From contig JASUTR010000160.1 in NCBI GenBank assembly GCA_035048495.1, positions 1-64,000 on the forward strand: a stretch of DNA of 64,000 nt, written 5' to 3'. The stretch comes from Euptelea pleiosperma (taxonomy: Eukaryota; Streptophyta; Magnoliopsida; Ranunculales; Eupteleaceae). Shown here piece after piece: positions 24,971-37,817 of this stretch (the stretch's first letter is position 1; every line of letters begins with the position of its first letter). Below the pieces are notes generated by a model. The model saw only the letters and a program-made list of their open reading frames with translations, was not told where the DNA came from and did no database searches. The translations under genes and the position numbers were made by a program.

Positions 24971-25014
<44 letters not shown>
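24969..25014 (+). other. 46 nt A tract at the LINE 5' end
   Basis: 46 uninterrupted A on the plus strand, which is 46 T at the 5' end of the minus-strand element, between the truncated ORF1 and the right target-site duplication. It is opposite in orientation to the true poly(A) tail, so the element is bracketed by inverted homopolymers. It could be an inverted poly(A) copy from twin priming, a filler, or a wrongly assembled junction. Exact length is uncertain. Confidence 0.85.
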
Positions 25015-25015
<1 letters not shown>

Positions 25016-25027
25016 ACACAAACTGAG
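25013..25027. repeat. Target-site duplication, right copy
   Basis: AACACACAAACTGAG, identical to 19549-19563. The satellite then continues with TCCAATTTGAG, exactly where the left flank broke off. Uninterrupted paralogous sites exist in the array at about 33851, 37220 and 39691. Confidence 0.92.
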
Positions 25028-25602
25028 TCCAATTTGAGACGTTGACGCACAGATGGAGCTAACTTGTTTCGACTGTCCTAAATCTTGTTTCAACACTTAA
25101 AATCTGTTGAAACAATAGTAATGGAAGAGTTCGAGTCCAATTACGAGGTCCGGTTGCGAAAAAGTCACAAGTTATAGGCTTCGGAATGTAACACACAAAC
25201 TGAGTCCAATTTGAGACGTTGACGCACGGATGGAGCTAACTTGTTTCGACTGTCCCAAATCTTGTTCCGACATTTAAAATCTTTTGAAACAATAGAAATG
25301 GAAGAGTTTGAGTCCAATTACGAGGTCTGGTTGCGCAAATGTCAAAAGTTATAGGCTTCGGAATATAACACACAAACTGAGTCCAATTTGAGACGTTGAC
25401 GCACAGATGGAGCTAACTTGTTTCGACTGTCCCAAATCTTGTTTCAACACTTAAAATCTGTTGAAACAATAGTAATGGAAGAGTTCGAGTCCAATTACGA
25501 GGTCCGGTTGCGAAAAAGTCACAAGTTATAGGCTTCGGAATGTAACACACAAACTAAGTCCAATTTGAGACGTTGACGCACGGATGGAGCTAACTTGTTT
25601 CG

Positions 25603-28080
25603 ACTATCACGAATCTTGTTCCAACACTTCAAATGTGTTGAAACAATAGTAATGAAAGAGTTCGAGTCCAATTACGAGGTCCGGTTGCGAAAAAGTCACA
25701 AGTTATAGGCTTCGGAATGTAACACGCAAACTGAGTCCAATTAAAGACATTGACGCACGGATGGAGCTAACTTGTTTCGACTGTCCCGAATCTTGTTCCA
25801 ACACTTCAAATGTGTTGAAACAATAGTGATGAAAGAGTTTGAGTCCAATTACGAGGTCCGGTTGCGAAAAAGTCACAAGTTATAGGCTTCGGAATGTAAC
25901 ACACAAACTGAGTCCAATTTGAGACGTTGACGCACGGATGGAGTTAACTTGTTTCGACTGTCCCAAATCTTGTTCCAACACTTAAAATCTGTTCAAACAA
26001 TAGTAATGGAAGAGTTTGAGTCCAATTACGAGGTCTGGTTGCGTAAAAGTCACAAGTTCTAGGCTTCGGAATGTAACACACAAACTGAGTCCAATTTGAG
26101 ACGTTGACGCACGGATGGAGTTAACTTGTTTCGACTGTCCTAAATCTTGTTCCAACATTTAAAATCTTTTGAAACAATAGAAATGGAAGAGTTTGAGTCC
26201 AATTACGAGGTCTGGTTTCGCAAATGTCAAAAGTTATAGGCTTCGTAATGTAACACACAAACTGAGTCCAATTTGAGACGTTGACGCACGGATGGAGCTA
26301 ACTTGTTTCGACTGTCCCAAATCTTGTTTCAACACTCAAAATCTGTTGAAACAATAGTAATGGAAGAGTTTGAGTCCAAATACGAGGTCTGGTTGCGCAA
26401 AAGTCACAAGTTATAGGCTTCGGAATGTAACACACAAACTGATTCCAATTTGAGACGTTGACGCACGGATGGAGTTAACTTGTTTCGACTGTCCCAAATC
26501 TTGGTGCAACACTTAAAATCTGTTCAAACAATAGTAATGGAAGAGTTTGAGTCCAATTACGAGGTCTGGTTGCGCAAAAGTCACAAGTTATAGGCTTCGG
26601 ATTGTAACACACAAACTGAGTCCAATTTGAGACGTTGACGCACGGATGGAGTTAACTTGTTTCGACTGTCCCAAATCTTCTTCCAACACTTAAAATCTGT
26701 TGAAACAATAGTAATGGAAGAGTTTTAGTCCAATTACGAGGTCTGGTTGCGCAAAAGTCACAAGTTATAGGCTTCGGAATATAACACACAAACTGAGTCC
26801 AATTTGAGACGTTGACGCACAGATGGAGCTAACTTGTTTCGACTGTCACGAATCTTGTTCCAACACTTCAAATGGGTTGAAACAATAGTAATGGAATAGT
26901 TTGAGTCCAATTACGAGGTCCGGTTGCGAAAAAGTCCCAAGTTATAGGTTTCGGAATATAACACACAAACTGAGTCCAATTTGAGACGTTGACGCACGGA
27001 TGGAGCTAACTTGTTTCGACTGTCCCAAATCTTGTTTCAACACTCAAAATCTGTTGAAACAATAGTAATGGAAGAGTTTGAGTCCAAATACGAGGTCTGG
27101 TTGCGCAAAAGTCACAAGTTATAGGCTTCGGAATGTAACACACAAACTGATTCCAATTTGAGAAGTTGACGCACGGATGGAGTTAACTTGTTTCGACTGT
27201 CCCAAATCTTGGTGCAACACTTAAAATCTGTTCAAACAATAGTAATGGAAGAGTTTGAGTCCAATTACGAGGTCTGGTTGTGCAAAAGTCACAACTTATA
27301 GGCTTCGGAATGTAACACACAAACTGAGTCCAATTTGAGACGTTGACGCACGGATGGAGTTAACTTGTTTCGACTGTCCCAAATCTTGTTCCAACATTTA
27401 AAATCTTTTGAAACAATAGAAATGGAAGAGTTTGAGTCCAATTACGAGGTCTGGTTGCGCAAATGTCAAAAGTTATAGGCTTCGGAATATAACACACAAA
27501 CTGAGTCCAATTTGAGACGTTGACGCACAGATGGAGCTAACTTGTTTCGACTGTCCCGAATCTTGTTTCAACACTTAAAATCTGTTGAAACAATAGTAAT
27601 GGAAGAGTTCGAGTCCAATTACGAGGTCCGGTTGCGAAAAAGTCACAAGTTATAGGCTTCGGAATGTAACACACAAACTGAGTCCAATTTGAGACGTTGA
27701 CGCACGGATGGAGCTAACTTGTTTCGACTGTCCCAAATCTTGTTCCGACATTTAAAATCTTTTGAAACAATAGAAATGGAAGAGTTTGAGTCCAATTACG
27801 AGGTCTGGTTGCGCAAATGTCAAAAGTTATAGGCTTCGGAATATAACACACAAACTGAGTCCAATTTGAGACGTTGACGCACAGATGGAGCTAACTTGTT
27901 TCGACTGTCCCAAATCTTGTTTCAACACTTAAAATCTGTTGAAACAATAGTAATGGAAGAGTTCGAGTCCAATTACGAGGTCCGGTTGCGAAAAAGTCAC
28001 AAGTTATAGGCTTCGGAATGTAACACACAAACTAAGTCCAATTTGAGACGTTGACGCACGGATGGAGCTAACTTGTTTCG
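25603..28080 (+). repeat. Higher-order repeat unit, 14 monomers (copy 1)
   Basis: 2478 bp, exactly 14 x 177. Private variants recur at the same offset in the next unit: AAATCTTCTT at 26673 and 29151, GTCCCAAG at 26934 and 29412, TGTTCCGACA at 25263 and 27741. The similarity starts before this marker, near 25070. Confidence 0.88.
26290..27290 (+). repeat. Nested duplication of a two-monomer segment, 708 bp apart
   Basis: CACTCAAAATCTG, CTGATTCC and CTTGGTGCAAC occur at 26331-26510 and again at 27039-27220, offset 708 bp or 4 monomers. The segments match over about 290 bp and then diverge (GGATTGTAAC versus CAACTTATAGG). The left LINE flank has only one copy, so this step separates the 14-monomer from the 10-monomer unit. 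Confidence 0.78.
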
Positions 28081-31000
28081 ACTATCACGAATCTTGTTCC
28101 AACACTTCAAATGTGTTGAAACAATAGTAATGAAAGAGTTCGAGTCCAATTACGAGGTCCGGTTGCGAAAAAGTCACAAGTTATAGGCTTCGGAATGTAA
28201 CACGCAAACTGAGTCCAATTAAAGACATTGACGCACGGATGGAGCTAACTTGTTTCGACTGTCCCGAATCTTGTTCCAACACTTCAAATGTGTTGAAACA
28301 ATAGTGATGAAAGAGTTTGAGTCCAATTACGAGGTCCGGTTGCGAAAAAGTCACAAGTTATAGGCTTCGGAATGTAACACACAAACTGAGTCCAATTTGA
28401 GACGTTGACGCACGGATGGAGTTAACTTGTTTCGACTGTCCCAAATCTTGTTCCAACACTTAAAATCTGTTCAAACAATAGTAATGGAAGAGTTTGAGTC
28501 CAATTACGAGGTCTGGTTGCGTAAAAGTCACAAGTTCTAGGCTTCGGAATGTAACACACAAACTGAGTCCAATTTGAGACGTTGACGCACGGATGGAGTT
28601 AACTTGTTTCGACTGTCCTAAATCTTGTTCCAACATTTAAAATCTTTTGAAACAATAGAAATGGAAGAGTTTGAGTCCAATTACGAGGTCTGGTTTCGCA
28701 AATGTCAAAAGTTATAGGCTTCGTAATGTAACACACAAACTGAGTCCAATTTGAGACGTTGACGCACGGATGGAGCTAACTTGTTTCGACTGTCCCAAAT
28801 CTTGTTTCAACCATCAAAATCTGTTGAAACAATAGTAATGGAAGAGTTTGAGTCCAAATACGAGGTCTGGTTGCGCAAAAGTCACAAGTTATAGGCTTCG
28901 GAATGTAACACACAAACTGATTCCAATTTGAGACGTTGACGCACGGATGGAGTTAACTTGTTTCGACTGTCCCAAATCTTGGTGCAACACTTAAAATCTG
29001 TTCAAACAATAGTAATGGAAGAGTTTGAGTCCAATTACGAGGTCTGGTTGCGCAAAAGTCACAAGTTATAGGCTTCGGATTGTAACACACAAACTGAGTC
29101 CAATTTGAGACGTTGACGCACGGATGGAGTTAACTTGTTTCGACTGTCCCAAATCTTCTTCCAACACTTAAAATCTGTTGAAACAATAGTAATGGAAGAG
29201 TTTGAGTCCAATTACGAGGTCTGGTTGCGCAAAAGTCACAAGTTATAGGCTTCGGAATATAACACACAAACTGAGTCCAATTTGAGACGTTGACGCACAG
29301 ATGGAGCTAACTTGTTTCGACTGTCACGAATCTTGTTCCAACACTTCAAATGTGTTGAAACAATAGTAATGGAAGAGTTTGAGTCCAATTACGAGGTCCG
29401 GTTGCGAAAAAGTCCCAAGTTATAGGCTTCGGAATATAACACACAAACTGAGTCCAATATGAGACGTTGACACACGGATGGAGTTAACTTGTTTGGACTG
29501 TCCCAAATCTTGTTCCAACATTTAAAATCTTTTGAAACAATAGAAATGGAAGAGTTTGAGTCCAATTACGAGGTCTGGTTGCGCAAATAGTCAAAAGTTA
29601 TAGGCTTCGGAATGTAACACACAAACTGAGTCCAATTTGAGACGTTGACGCACGGATGGAGTTAACTTGTTTCGACTGTCCCAAATCTTGTTCCAACACT
29701 TAAAATCTGTTCAAACAATAGTAATGGAAGAGTTTGAGTCCAATTACGAGGTCTGGTTGCGCAAAAGTCACAACTTATAGGCTTCGGAATGTAACACACA
29801 AACTGAGTCCAATTTGAGACGTTGACGCACGGATGGAGTTAACTTGTTTCGACTGTCCCAAATCTTGTTCCAACATTTAAAATCTTTTGAAACAATAGAA
29901 ATGGAAGAGTTTGAGTCCAATTACGAGGTCTGGTTGCGCAAATGTCAAAAGTTATAGGCTTCGGAATGTAACACACAAACTGAGTCCAATTTGAGACGTT
30001 GACGCACAGATGGAGCTAACTTGTTTCGACTGTCCTAAATCTTGTTTCAACACTTAAAATCTGTTGAAACAATAGTAATGGAAGAGTTCGAGTCCAATTA
30101 CGAGGTCCGGTTGCGAAAAAGTCACAAGTTATAGGCTTCGGAATGTAACACACAAACTGAGTCCAATTTGAGACGTTGACGCACGGATGGAGCTAACTTG
30201 TTTCGACTGTCCCAAATCTTGTTCCGACATTTAAAATCTTTTGAAACAATAGAAATGGAAGAGTTTGAGTCCAATTACGAGGTCTGGTTGCGCAAAAGTC
30301 ACAAGTTATAGGCTTCGGAATGTAACACACAAACTGATTCCAATTTGAGAAGTTGACGCACGGATGGAGTTAACTTGTTTCGACTGTCCCAAATCTTGTT
30401 CAACACTTAAAATCTGTTCAAACAATAGTAATGGAAGAGTTTGAGTCCAATTACGAGGTCTGGTTGCGCAAAAGTCACAAGTTATAGGCTTCGGAATGTA
30501 ACACACAAACTGAGTCCAATTTGAGACGTTGACGCACGGATGGAGTTAACTTGTTTCGACTGTCCCAAATCTTGTTCCAACACTTAAAATCTGTTGAAAC
30601 AATAGTAATGGAAGAGTTTGAGTCCAATTACGAGGTCTGGTTGCGCAAAAGTCACAAGTTATAGGCTTCGGAATGTAACACACAAACTGAGTCCAATTTG
30701 AGACGTTGACGCACGGATGGAGCTAACTTGTTTCGACTGTCCCAAATCTTGTTCCAACACTTCAAATCTGTTGAAACAATAGTAATGGAAGAGTTTGAGT
30801 CCAATTACGAGGTCTGGTTGCGCAAAAGTCACAAGTTATAGGCTTCGGAATGTAACACACAAACTGAGTCCAATTTGAGACGTTGACGCACGGATGGAGC
30901 TAACTTGTTTCGACTGTCCCAAATCTTGTTCAACACTCAAAATCTGTTGAAACAATAGTAATGGAAGAGTTTGAGTCCAATTACGAGGTCTGGTTGCGCA

Positions 31001-31975
31001 AAAGTCACAAGTTATAGGCTTCGGAATGTAACACACAAACTGAGTCCAATTTGAGACGTTGACGCACGGATGGAGTTAACTTGTTTCGACTGTCCCAAAT
31101 CTTGTTCCAACACTTAAAATCTGTTCAAACAATAGTAATGGAAGAGTTTGAGTCCAATTACGAGGTCTGGTTGCGCAAAAGTCACAACTTATAGGCTTCG
31201 GAATGTAACACACAAACTGAGTCCAATTTGAGACGTTGACGCACGGATGGAGTTAACTTGTTTCGACTGTCCCAAATCTTGTTCCAACATTTAAAATCTT
31301 TTGAAACAATAGAAATGGAAGAGTTTGAGTCCAATTACGAGGTCTGGTTGCGCAAATGTCAAAAGTTATAGGCTTCGGAATGTAACACACAAACTGAGTC
31401 CAATTTGAGACGTTGACGCACAGATGGAGCTAACTTGTTTCGACTGTCCCTAAATCTTGTTCAACACTTAAAATCTGTTGAAACAATAGTAATGGAAGAG
31501 TTTCGAGTCCAATTACGAGGTCCTGGTTGCGAAAAAGTCACAAGTTATAGGCTTCGGAATGTAACACACAAACTGAGTCCAATTTGAGACGTTGACGCAC
31601 GGATGGAGCTAACTTGTTTCGACTGTCCCAAATCTTGTTCCGACATTTAAAATCTTTTGAAACAATAGAAATGGAAGAGTTTGAGTCCAATTACGAGGTC
31701 TGGTTGCGCAAATGTCAAAAGTTATAGGCTTCGGAATATAACACACAAACTGAGTCCAATTTGAGACGTTGACGCACAGATGGAGCTAACTTGTTTCGAC
31801 TGTCCCAAATCTTGTTTCAACACTTAAAATCTGTTGAAACAATAGTAATGGAAGAGTTCGAGTCCAATTACGAGGTCCGGTTGCGAAAAAGTCACAAGTT
31901 ATAGGCTTCGGAATGTAACACACAAACTAAGTCCAATTTGAGACGTTGACGCACGGATGGAGCTAACTTGTTTCG
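28081..31975 (+). repeat. Higher-order repeat unit, 22 monomers
   Basis: 3895 bp between GACTATCACG markers, 22 x 177 plus one base. It follows the 14-monomer unit to about 30290, then jumps within a monomer to another phase of the repeat. GCGCAAATAGTC at 29581 recurs 3894 bp later at 33475, so a 22-monomer shift is also seen beyond this interval. Confidence 0.82.
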
Positions 31976-34453
31976 ACTATCACGAATCTTGTTCCAACAC
32001 TTCAAATGTGTTGAAACAATAGTAATGAAAGAGTTCGAGTCCAATTACGAGGTCCGGTTGCGAAAAAGTCACAAGTTATAGGCTTCGGAATGTAACACGC
32101 AAACTGAGTCCAATTAAAGACATTGACGCACGGATGGAGCTAACTTGTTTCGACTGTCCCGAATCTTGTTCCAACACTTCAAATGTGTTGAAACAATAGT
32201 GATGGAAGAGTTTGAGTCCAATTACGAGGTCCTGGTTGCGAAAAAGTCACAAGTTATAGGCTTCGGAATGTAACACACAAACTGAGTCCAATTTGAGACG
32301 TTGACGCACGGATGGAGTTAACTTGTTTCGACTGTCCCAAATCTTGTTCCAACACTTAAAATCTGTTCAAACAATAGTAATGGAAGAGTTTGAGTCCAAT
32401 TACGAGGTCTGGTTGCGCAAAAGTCACAAGTTATAGGCTTCGGAATGTAACACACAAACTGAGTCCAATTTGAGACGTTGACGCACGGATGGAGTTAACT
32501 TGTTTCGACTGTCCTAAATCTTGTTCCAACATTTAAAATCTTTTGAAACAATAGAAATGGAAGAGTTTGAGTCCAATTACGAGGTCTGGTTGCGCAAATG
32601 TCAAAAGTTATAGGCTTCGGAATGTAACACACAAACTGAGTCCAATTTGAGACGTTGACGCACGGATGGAGCTAACTTGTTTCGACTGTCCCAAATCTTG
32701 TTCAACACTTCAAAATCTGTTGAAACAATAGTAATGGAAGAGTTTGAGTCCAAATACGAGGTCTGGTTGCGCAAAAGTCACAAGTTATAGGCTTCGGAAT
32801 GTAACACACAAACTGAGTCCAATTTGAGACGTTGACGCACGGATGGAGTTAACTTGTTTCGACTGTCCCAAATCTTGTTCAACACTTAAAATCTGTTCAA
32901 ACAATAGTAATGGAAGAGTTTGAGTCCAATTACGAGGTCTGGTTGCGCAAAAGTCACAAGTTATAGGCTTCGGAATGTAACACACAAACTGAGTCCAATT
33001 TGAGACGTTGACGCACGGATGGAGTTAACTTGTTTCGACTGTCCCAAATCTTGTTCCAACACTTAAAATCTGTTGAAACAATAGTAATGGAAGAGTTTGA
33101 GTCCAATTACGAGGTCTGGTTGCGCAAAAGTCACAAGTTATAGGCTTCGGAATATAACACACAAACTGAGTCCAATTTGAGACGTTGACGCACAGATGGA
33201 GCTAACTTGTTTCGACTGTCACGAATCTTGTTCCAACACTTCAAATGGTTGAAACAATAGTAATGGAAGAGTTTGAGTCCAATTACGAGGTCCGGTTGCG
33301 AAAAAGTCACAAGTTATAGGCTTCGGAATATAACACACAAACTGAGTCCAATATGAGACGTTGACGCACGGATGGAGTTAACTTGTTTCGACTGTCCCAA
33401 ATCTTGTTCCAACATTTAAAATCTTTTGAAACAATAGAAATGGAAGAGTTTGAGTCCAATTACGAGGTCTGGTTGCGCAAATAGTCAAAAGTTATAGGCT
33501 TCGGAATGTAACACACAAACTGAGTCCAATTTGAGACGTTGACGCACGGATGGAGTTAACTTGTTTCGACTGTCCCAAATCTTGTTCCAACACTTAAAAT
33601 CTGTTCAAACAATAGTAATGGAAGAGTTTGAGTCCAATTACGAGGTCTGGTTGCGCAAAAGTCACAACTTATAGGCTTCGGAATGTAACACACAAACTGA
33701 GTCCAATTTGAGACGTTGACGCACGGATGGAGTTAACTTGTTTCGACTGTCCCAAATCTTGTTCCAACATTTAAAATCTTTTGAAACAATAGAAATGGAA
33801 GAGTTTGAGTCCAATTACGAGGTCTGGTTGCGCAAATGTCAAAAGTTATAGGCTTCGGAATATAACACACAAACTGAGTCCAATTTGAGACGTTGACGCA
33901 CAGATGGAGCTAACTTGTTTCGACTGTCCTAAATCTTGTTTCAACACTTAAAATCTGTTGAAACAATAGTAATGGAAGAGTTCGAGTCCAATTACGAGGT
34001 CCGGTTGCGAAAAAGTCACAAGTTATAGGCTTCGGAATGTAACACACAAACTGAGTCCAATTTGAGACGTTGACGCACGGATGGAGCTAACTTGTTTCGA
34101 CTGTCCCAAATCTTGTTCCGACATTTAAAATCTTTTGAAACAATAGAAATGGAAGAGTTTGAGTCCAATTACGAGGTCTGGTTGCGCAAATGTCAAAAGT
34201 TATAGGCTTCGGAATATAACACACAAACTGAGTCCAATTTGAGACGTTGACGCACAGATGGAGCTAACTTGTTTCGACTGTCCCAAATCTTGTTTCAACA
34301 CTTAAAATCTGTTGAAACAATAGTAATGGAAGAGTTTGAGTCCAATTACGAGGTCTGGTTGCGAAAAAGTCACAAGTTATAGGCTTCGGTATGTAACACA
34401 CAAACTGAGTCCAATTTGAGACGTTGACGCACGGATTGAGCTAACTTGTTTCG
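31976..34453 (+). repeat. Higher-order repeat unit, 14 monomers
   Basis: 2478 bp between successive GACTATCACG markers, 14 x 177. It contains several monomers with an omitted or doubled variable base (32231, 32701, 32711, 32880, 33246, 33481). Confidence 0.8.
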
Positions 34454-36047
34454 ACTATCACGAATCTTGTTCCAACACTTCAAATGTGTTGAAACAATAG
34501 TAATGGAAGAGTTCGAGTCCAATTACGTGGTCCGGTTGCGAAAAAGTCACAAGTTATAGGCTTCGGAATGTAACACACAAACTGAGTCCAATTAAGACAT
34601 TGACGCACGGATGGAGCTAACTTGTTTCGACTGTCCCGAATCTTGTTCCAACACTTCAAATGTGTTGAAACAATAGTGATGGAAGAGTTTGAGTCCAATT
34701 ACGAGGTCCGGTTGCGAAAAAGTCACAAGTTATAGGCTTCGGAATGTAACACACAAACTGAGTCCAATTTGAGACGTTGACGCACGGATGGAGTTAACTT
34801 GTTTCGACTGTCCCAAATCTTGTTCCAACACTTAAAATCTGTTTAAACAATAGTAATGGAAGAGTTTGAGTCCAATTACGAGGTCTGGTTGCGCAAAAGT
34901 CACAAGTTATAGGCTTCGGAATGTAACACACAAACTGAGTCCAATTTGAGACGTTGACGCACGGATGGAGTTAACTTGTTTCGACTGTCCCAAATCTTGT
35001 TCCAACATTTAAAATCTTTTGAAACAATAGAAATGGAAGAGTTTGAGTCCAATTACGAGGTCTGGTTGCGCAAATGTCAAAAGTTATAGGCTTCGGAATG
35101 TAACACACAAACTGAGTCCAATTTGAGACGTTGACGCACGGATGGAGTTAACTTGTTTCGACTGTCCCAAATCTTGTTCCAACACTTAAAATCTGTTCAA
35201 ACAATAGTAATGGAAGAGTTTGAGTCCAATTACGAGGTCTGGTTGCGCAAAAGTCACAACTTATAGGCTTCGGAATGTAACACACAAACTGAGTCCAATT
35301 TGAGACGTTGACGCACGGATGGAGTTAACTTGTTTCGACTGTCCCAAATCTTGTTCCAACATTTAAAATCTTTTGAAACAATAGAAATGGAAGAGTTTGA
35401 GTCCAATTACGAGGTCTGGTTGCGCAAATGTCAAAAGTTATAGGCTTCGGAATGTAACACACAAACTGAGTCCAATTTGAGACGTTGACGCACAGATGGA
35501 GCTAACTTGTTTCGACTGTCCTAAATCTTGTTTCAACACTTAAAATCTGTTGAAACAATAGTAATGGAAGAGTTTCGAGTCCAATTACGAGGTCCGGTTG
35601 CGAAAAAGTCACAAGTTATAGGCTTCGGAATGTAACACACAAACTGAGTCCAATTTGAGACGTTGACGCACGGATGGAGCTAACTTGTTTCGACTGTCCC
35701 AAATCTTGTTCCGACATTTAAAATCTTTTGAAACAATAGAAATGGAAGAGTTTGAGTCCAATTACGAGGTCTGGTTGCGCAAATGTCAAAAGTTATAGGC
35801 TTCGGAATATAACACACAAACTGAGTCCAATTTGAGACGTTGACGCACAGATGGAGCTAACTTGTTTCGACTGTCCCAAATCTTGTTTCAACACTTAAAA
35901 TCTGTTGAAACAATAGTAATGGAAGAGTTCGAGTCCAATTACGAGGTCCTGGTTGCGAAAAAGTCACAAGTTATAGGCTTCGGAATGTAACACACAAACT
36001 AAGTCCAATTTGAGACGTTGACGCACGGATGGAGCTAACTTGTTTCG
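34454..36047 (+). repeat. Higher-order repeat unit, 9 monomers
   Basis: 1594 bp between markers, 9 x 177 plus one base. Its first monomers carry GTATGTAACAC just upstream (34389) and TACGTGGTCC (34525), which set this copy apart. The TCCTAAATC monomer is at about 35519. Confidence 0.8.
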
Positions 36048-37817
36048 ACTATCACGAATCTTGTTCCAACACTTCAAATGTGTTGAAACAATAGTAATGA
36101 AAGAGTTCGAGTCCAATTACGAGGTCCGGTTGCGAAAAAGTCACAAGTTATAGGCTTCGGAATGTAACACGCAAACTGAGTCCAATTAAAGACATTGACG
36201 CACGGATGGAGCTAACTTGTTTCGACTGTCCCGAATCTTGTTCCAACACTTCAAATGTGTTGAAACAATAGTGATGGAAGAGTTTGAGTCCAATTACGAG
36301 GTCCGGTTGCGAAAAAGTCACAAGTTATAGGCTTCGGAATGTAACACACAAACTGAGTCCAATTTGAGACGTTGACGCACGGATGGAGTTAACTTGTTTC
36401 GACTGTCCCAAATCTTGTTCCAACACTTAAAATCTGTTCAAACAATAGTAATGGAAGAGTTTGAGTCCAATTACGAGGTCTGGTTGCGCAAAAGTCACAA
36501 GTTCTAGGCTTCGGAATGTAACACACAAACTGAGTCCAATTTGAGACGTTGACGCACGGATGGAGTTAACTTGTTTCGACTGTCCTAAATCTTGTTCCAA
36601 CATTTAAAATCTTTTGAAACAATAGAAATGGAAGAGTTTGAGTCCAATTACGAGGTCTGGTTGCGCAAATGTCAAAAGTTATAGGCTTCGGAATGTAACA
36701 CACAAACTGAGTCCAATTTGAGACGTTGACGCACGGATGGAGCTAACTTGTTTCGACTGTCCCAAATCTTGTTTCAACACTCAAAATCTGTTGAAACAAT
36801 AGTAATGGAAGAGTTTGAGTCCAAATACGAGGTCTGGTTGCGCAAAAGTCACAAGTTATAGGCTTCGGAATGTAACACACAAACTGATTCCAATTTGAGA
36901 CGTTGACGCACGGATGGAGTTAACTTGTTTCGACTGTCCCAAATCTTGTTTCAACACTTAAAATCTGTTCAAACAATAGTAATGGAAGAGTTTGAGTCCA
37001 ATTACGAGGTCTGGTTGCGCAAAAGTCACAACTTATAGGCTTCGGAATGTAACACACAAACTGAGTCCAATTTGAGACGTTGACGCACGGATGGAGTTAA
37101 CTTGTTTCGACTGTCCCAAATCTTGTTCCAACATTTAAAATCTTTTGAAACAATAGAAATGGAAGAGTTTGAGTCCAATTACGAGGTCTGGTTGCGCAAA
37201 TGTCAAAAGTTATAGGCTTCGGAATATAACACACAAACTGAGTCCAATTTGAGACGTTGACGCACAGATGGAGCTAACTTGTTTCGACTGTCCTAAATCT
37301 TGTTTCAACACTTAAAATCTGTTGAAACAATAGTAATGGAAGAGTTCGAGTCCAATTACGAGGTCCGGTTGCGAAAAAGTCACAAGTTATAGGCTTCGGA
37401 ATGTAACACACAAACTGAGTCCAATTTGAGACGTTGACGCACGGATGGAGCTAACTTGTTTCGACTGTCCCAAATCTTGTTCCGACATTTAAAATCTTTT
37501 GAAACAATAGAAATGGAAGAGTTTGAGTCCAATTACGAGGTCTGGTTGCGCAAATGTCAAAAGTTATAGGCTTCGGAATATAACACACAAACTGAGTCCA
37601 ATTTGAGACGTTGACGCACAGATGGAGCTAACTTGTTTCGACTGTCCCAAATCTTGTTTCAACACTTAAAATCTGTTGAAACAATAGTAATGGAAGAGTT
37701 CGAGTCCAATTACGAGGTCCGGTTGCGAAAAAGTCACAAGTTATAGGCTTCGGAATGTAACACACAAACTAAGTCCAATTTGAGACGTTGACGCACGGAT
37801 GGAGCTAACTTGTTTCG
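36048..37817 (+). repeat. Higher-order repeat unit, 10 monomers
   Basis: 1770 bp, exactly 10 x 177. It has the same monomer count as the LINE-bearing unit (18371 to 25603 minus the 5464 bp insertion is 1768 bp). The uninterrupted counterpart of the LINE target lies at about 37220. Confidence 0.82.

Larger units (their letters stand above)
19564..25014 (-). mobile_element. L1-type LINE retrotransposon, 5'-truncated, minus strand
   Basis: Non-LTR retrotransposon with a body of 19593-24968 (5376 bp). Read on the minus strand it holds a 46 nt T tract, ORF1 lacking its N-terminus, ORF2 complete, a 49 bp 3' UTR and 29 A. Direct repeats of 13-16 bp flank it and there are no LTRs. This is the expected outcome of target-primed reverse transcription with incomplete 5' extension. 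Both frames are open, so the insertion looks recent or the sequence is well preserved. It is the only interspersed element in the window. It was not copied with the surrounding higher-order repeat, so it probably arrived after that amplification. The missing 5' end would include any internal promoter, so this copy is probably not autonomous. Confidence 0.96.

Noticed and set aside
24969..25014. Second retroelement with its own poly(A) tail on the plus strand
   Set aside because: Sequence left of the A tract is continuous ORF1 on the minus strand, and a single pair of target-site duplications encloses the whole interval, so one insertion event is simpler.
19564..25014. LTR retrotransposon or DNA transposon
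   Set aside because: No terminal repeats, primer-binding site, integrase, protease or transposase; domain order and poly(A) are those of a LINE.
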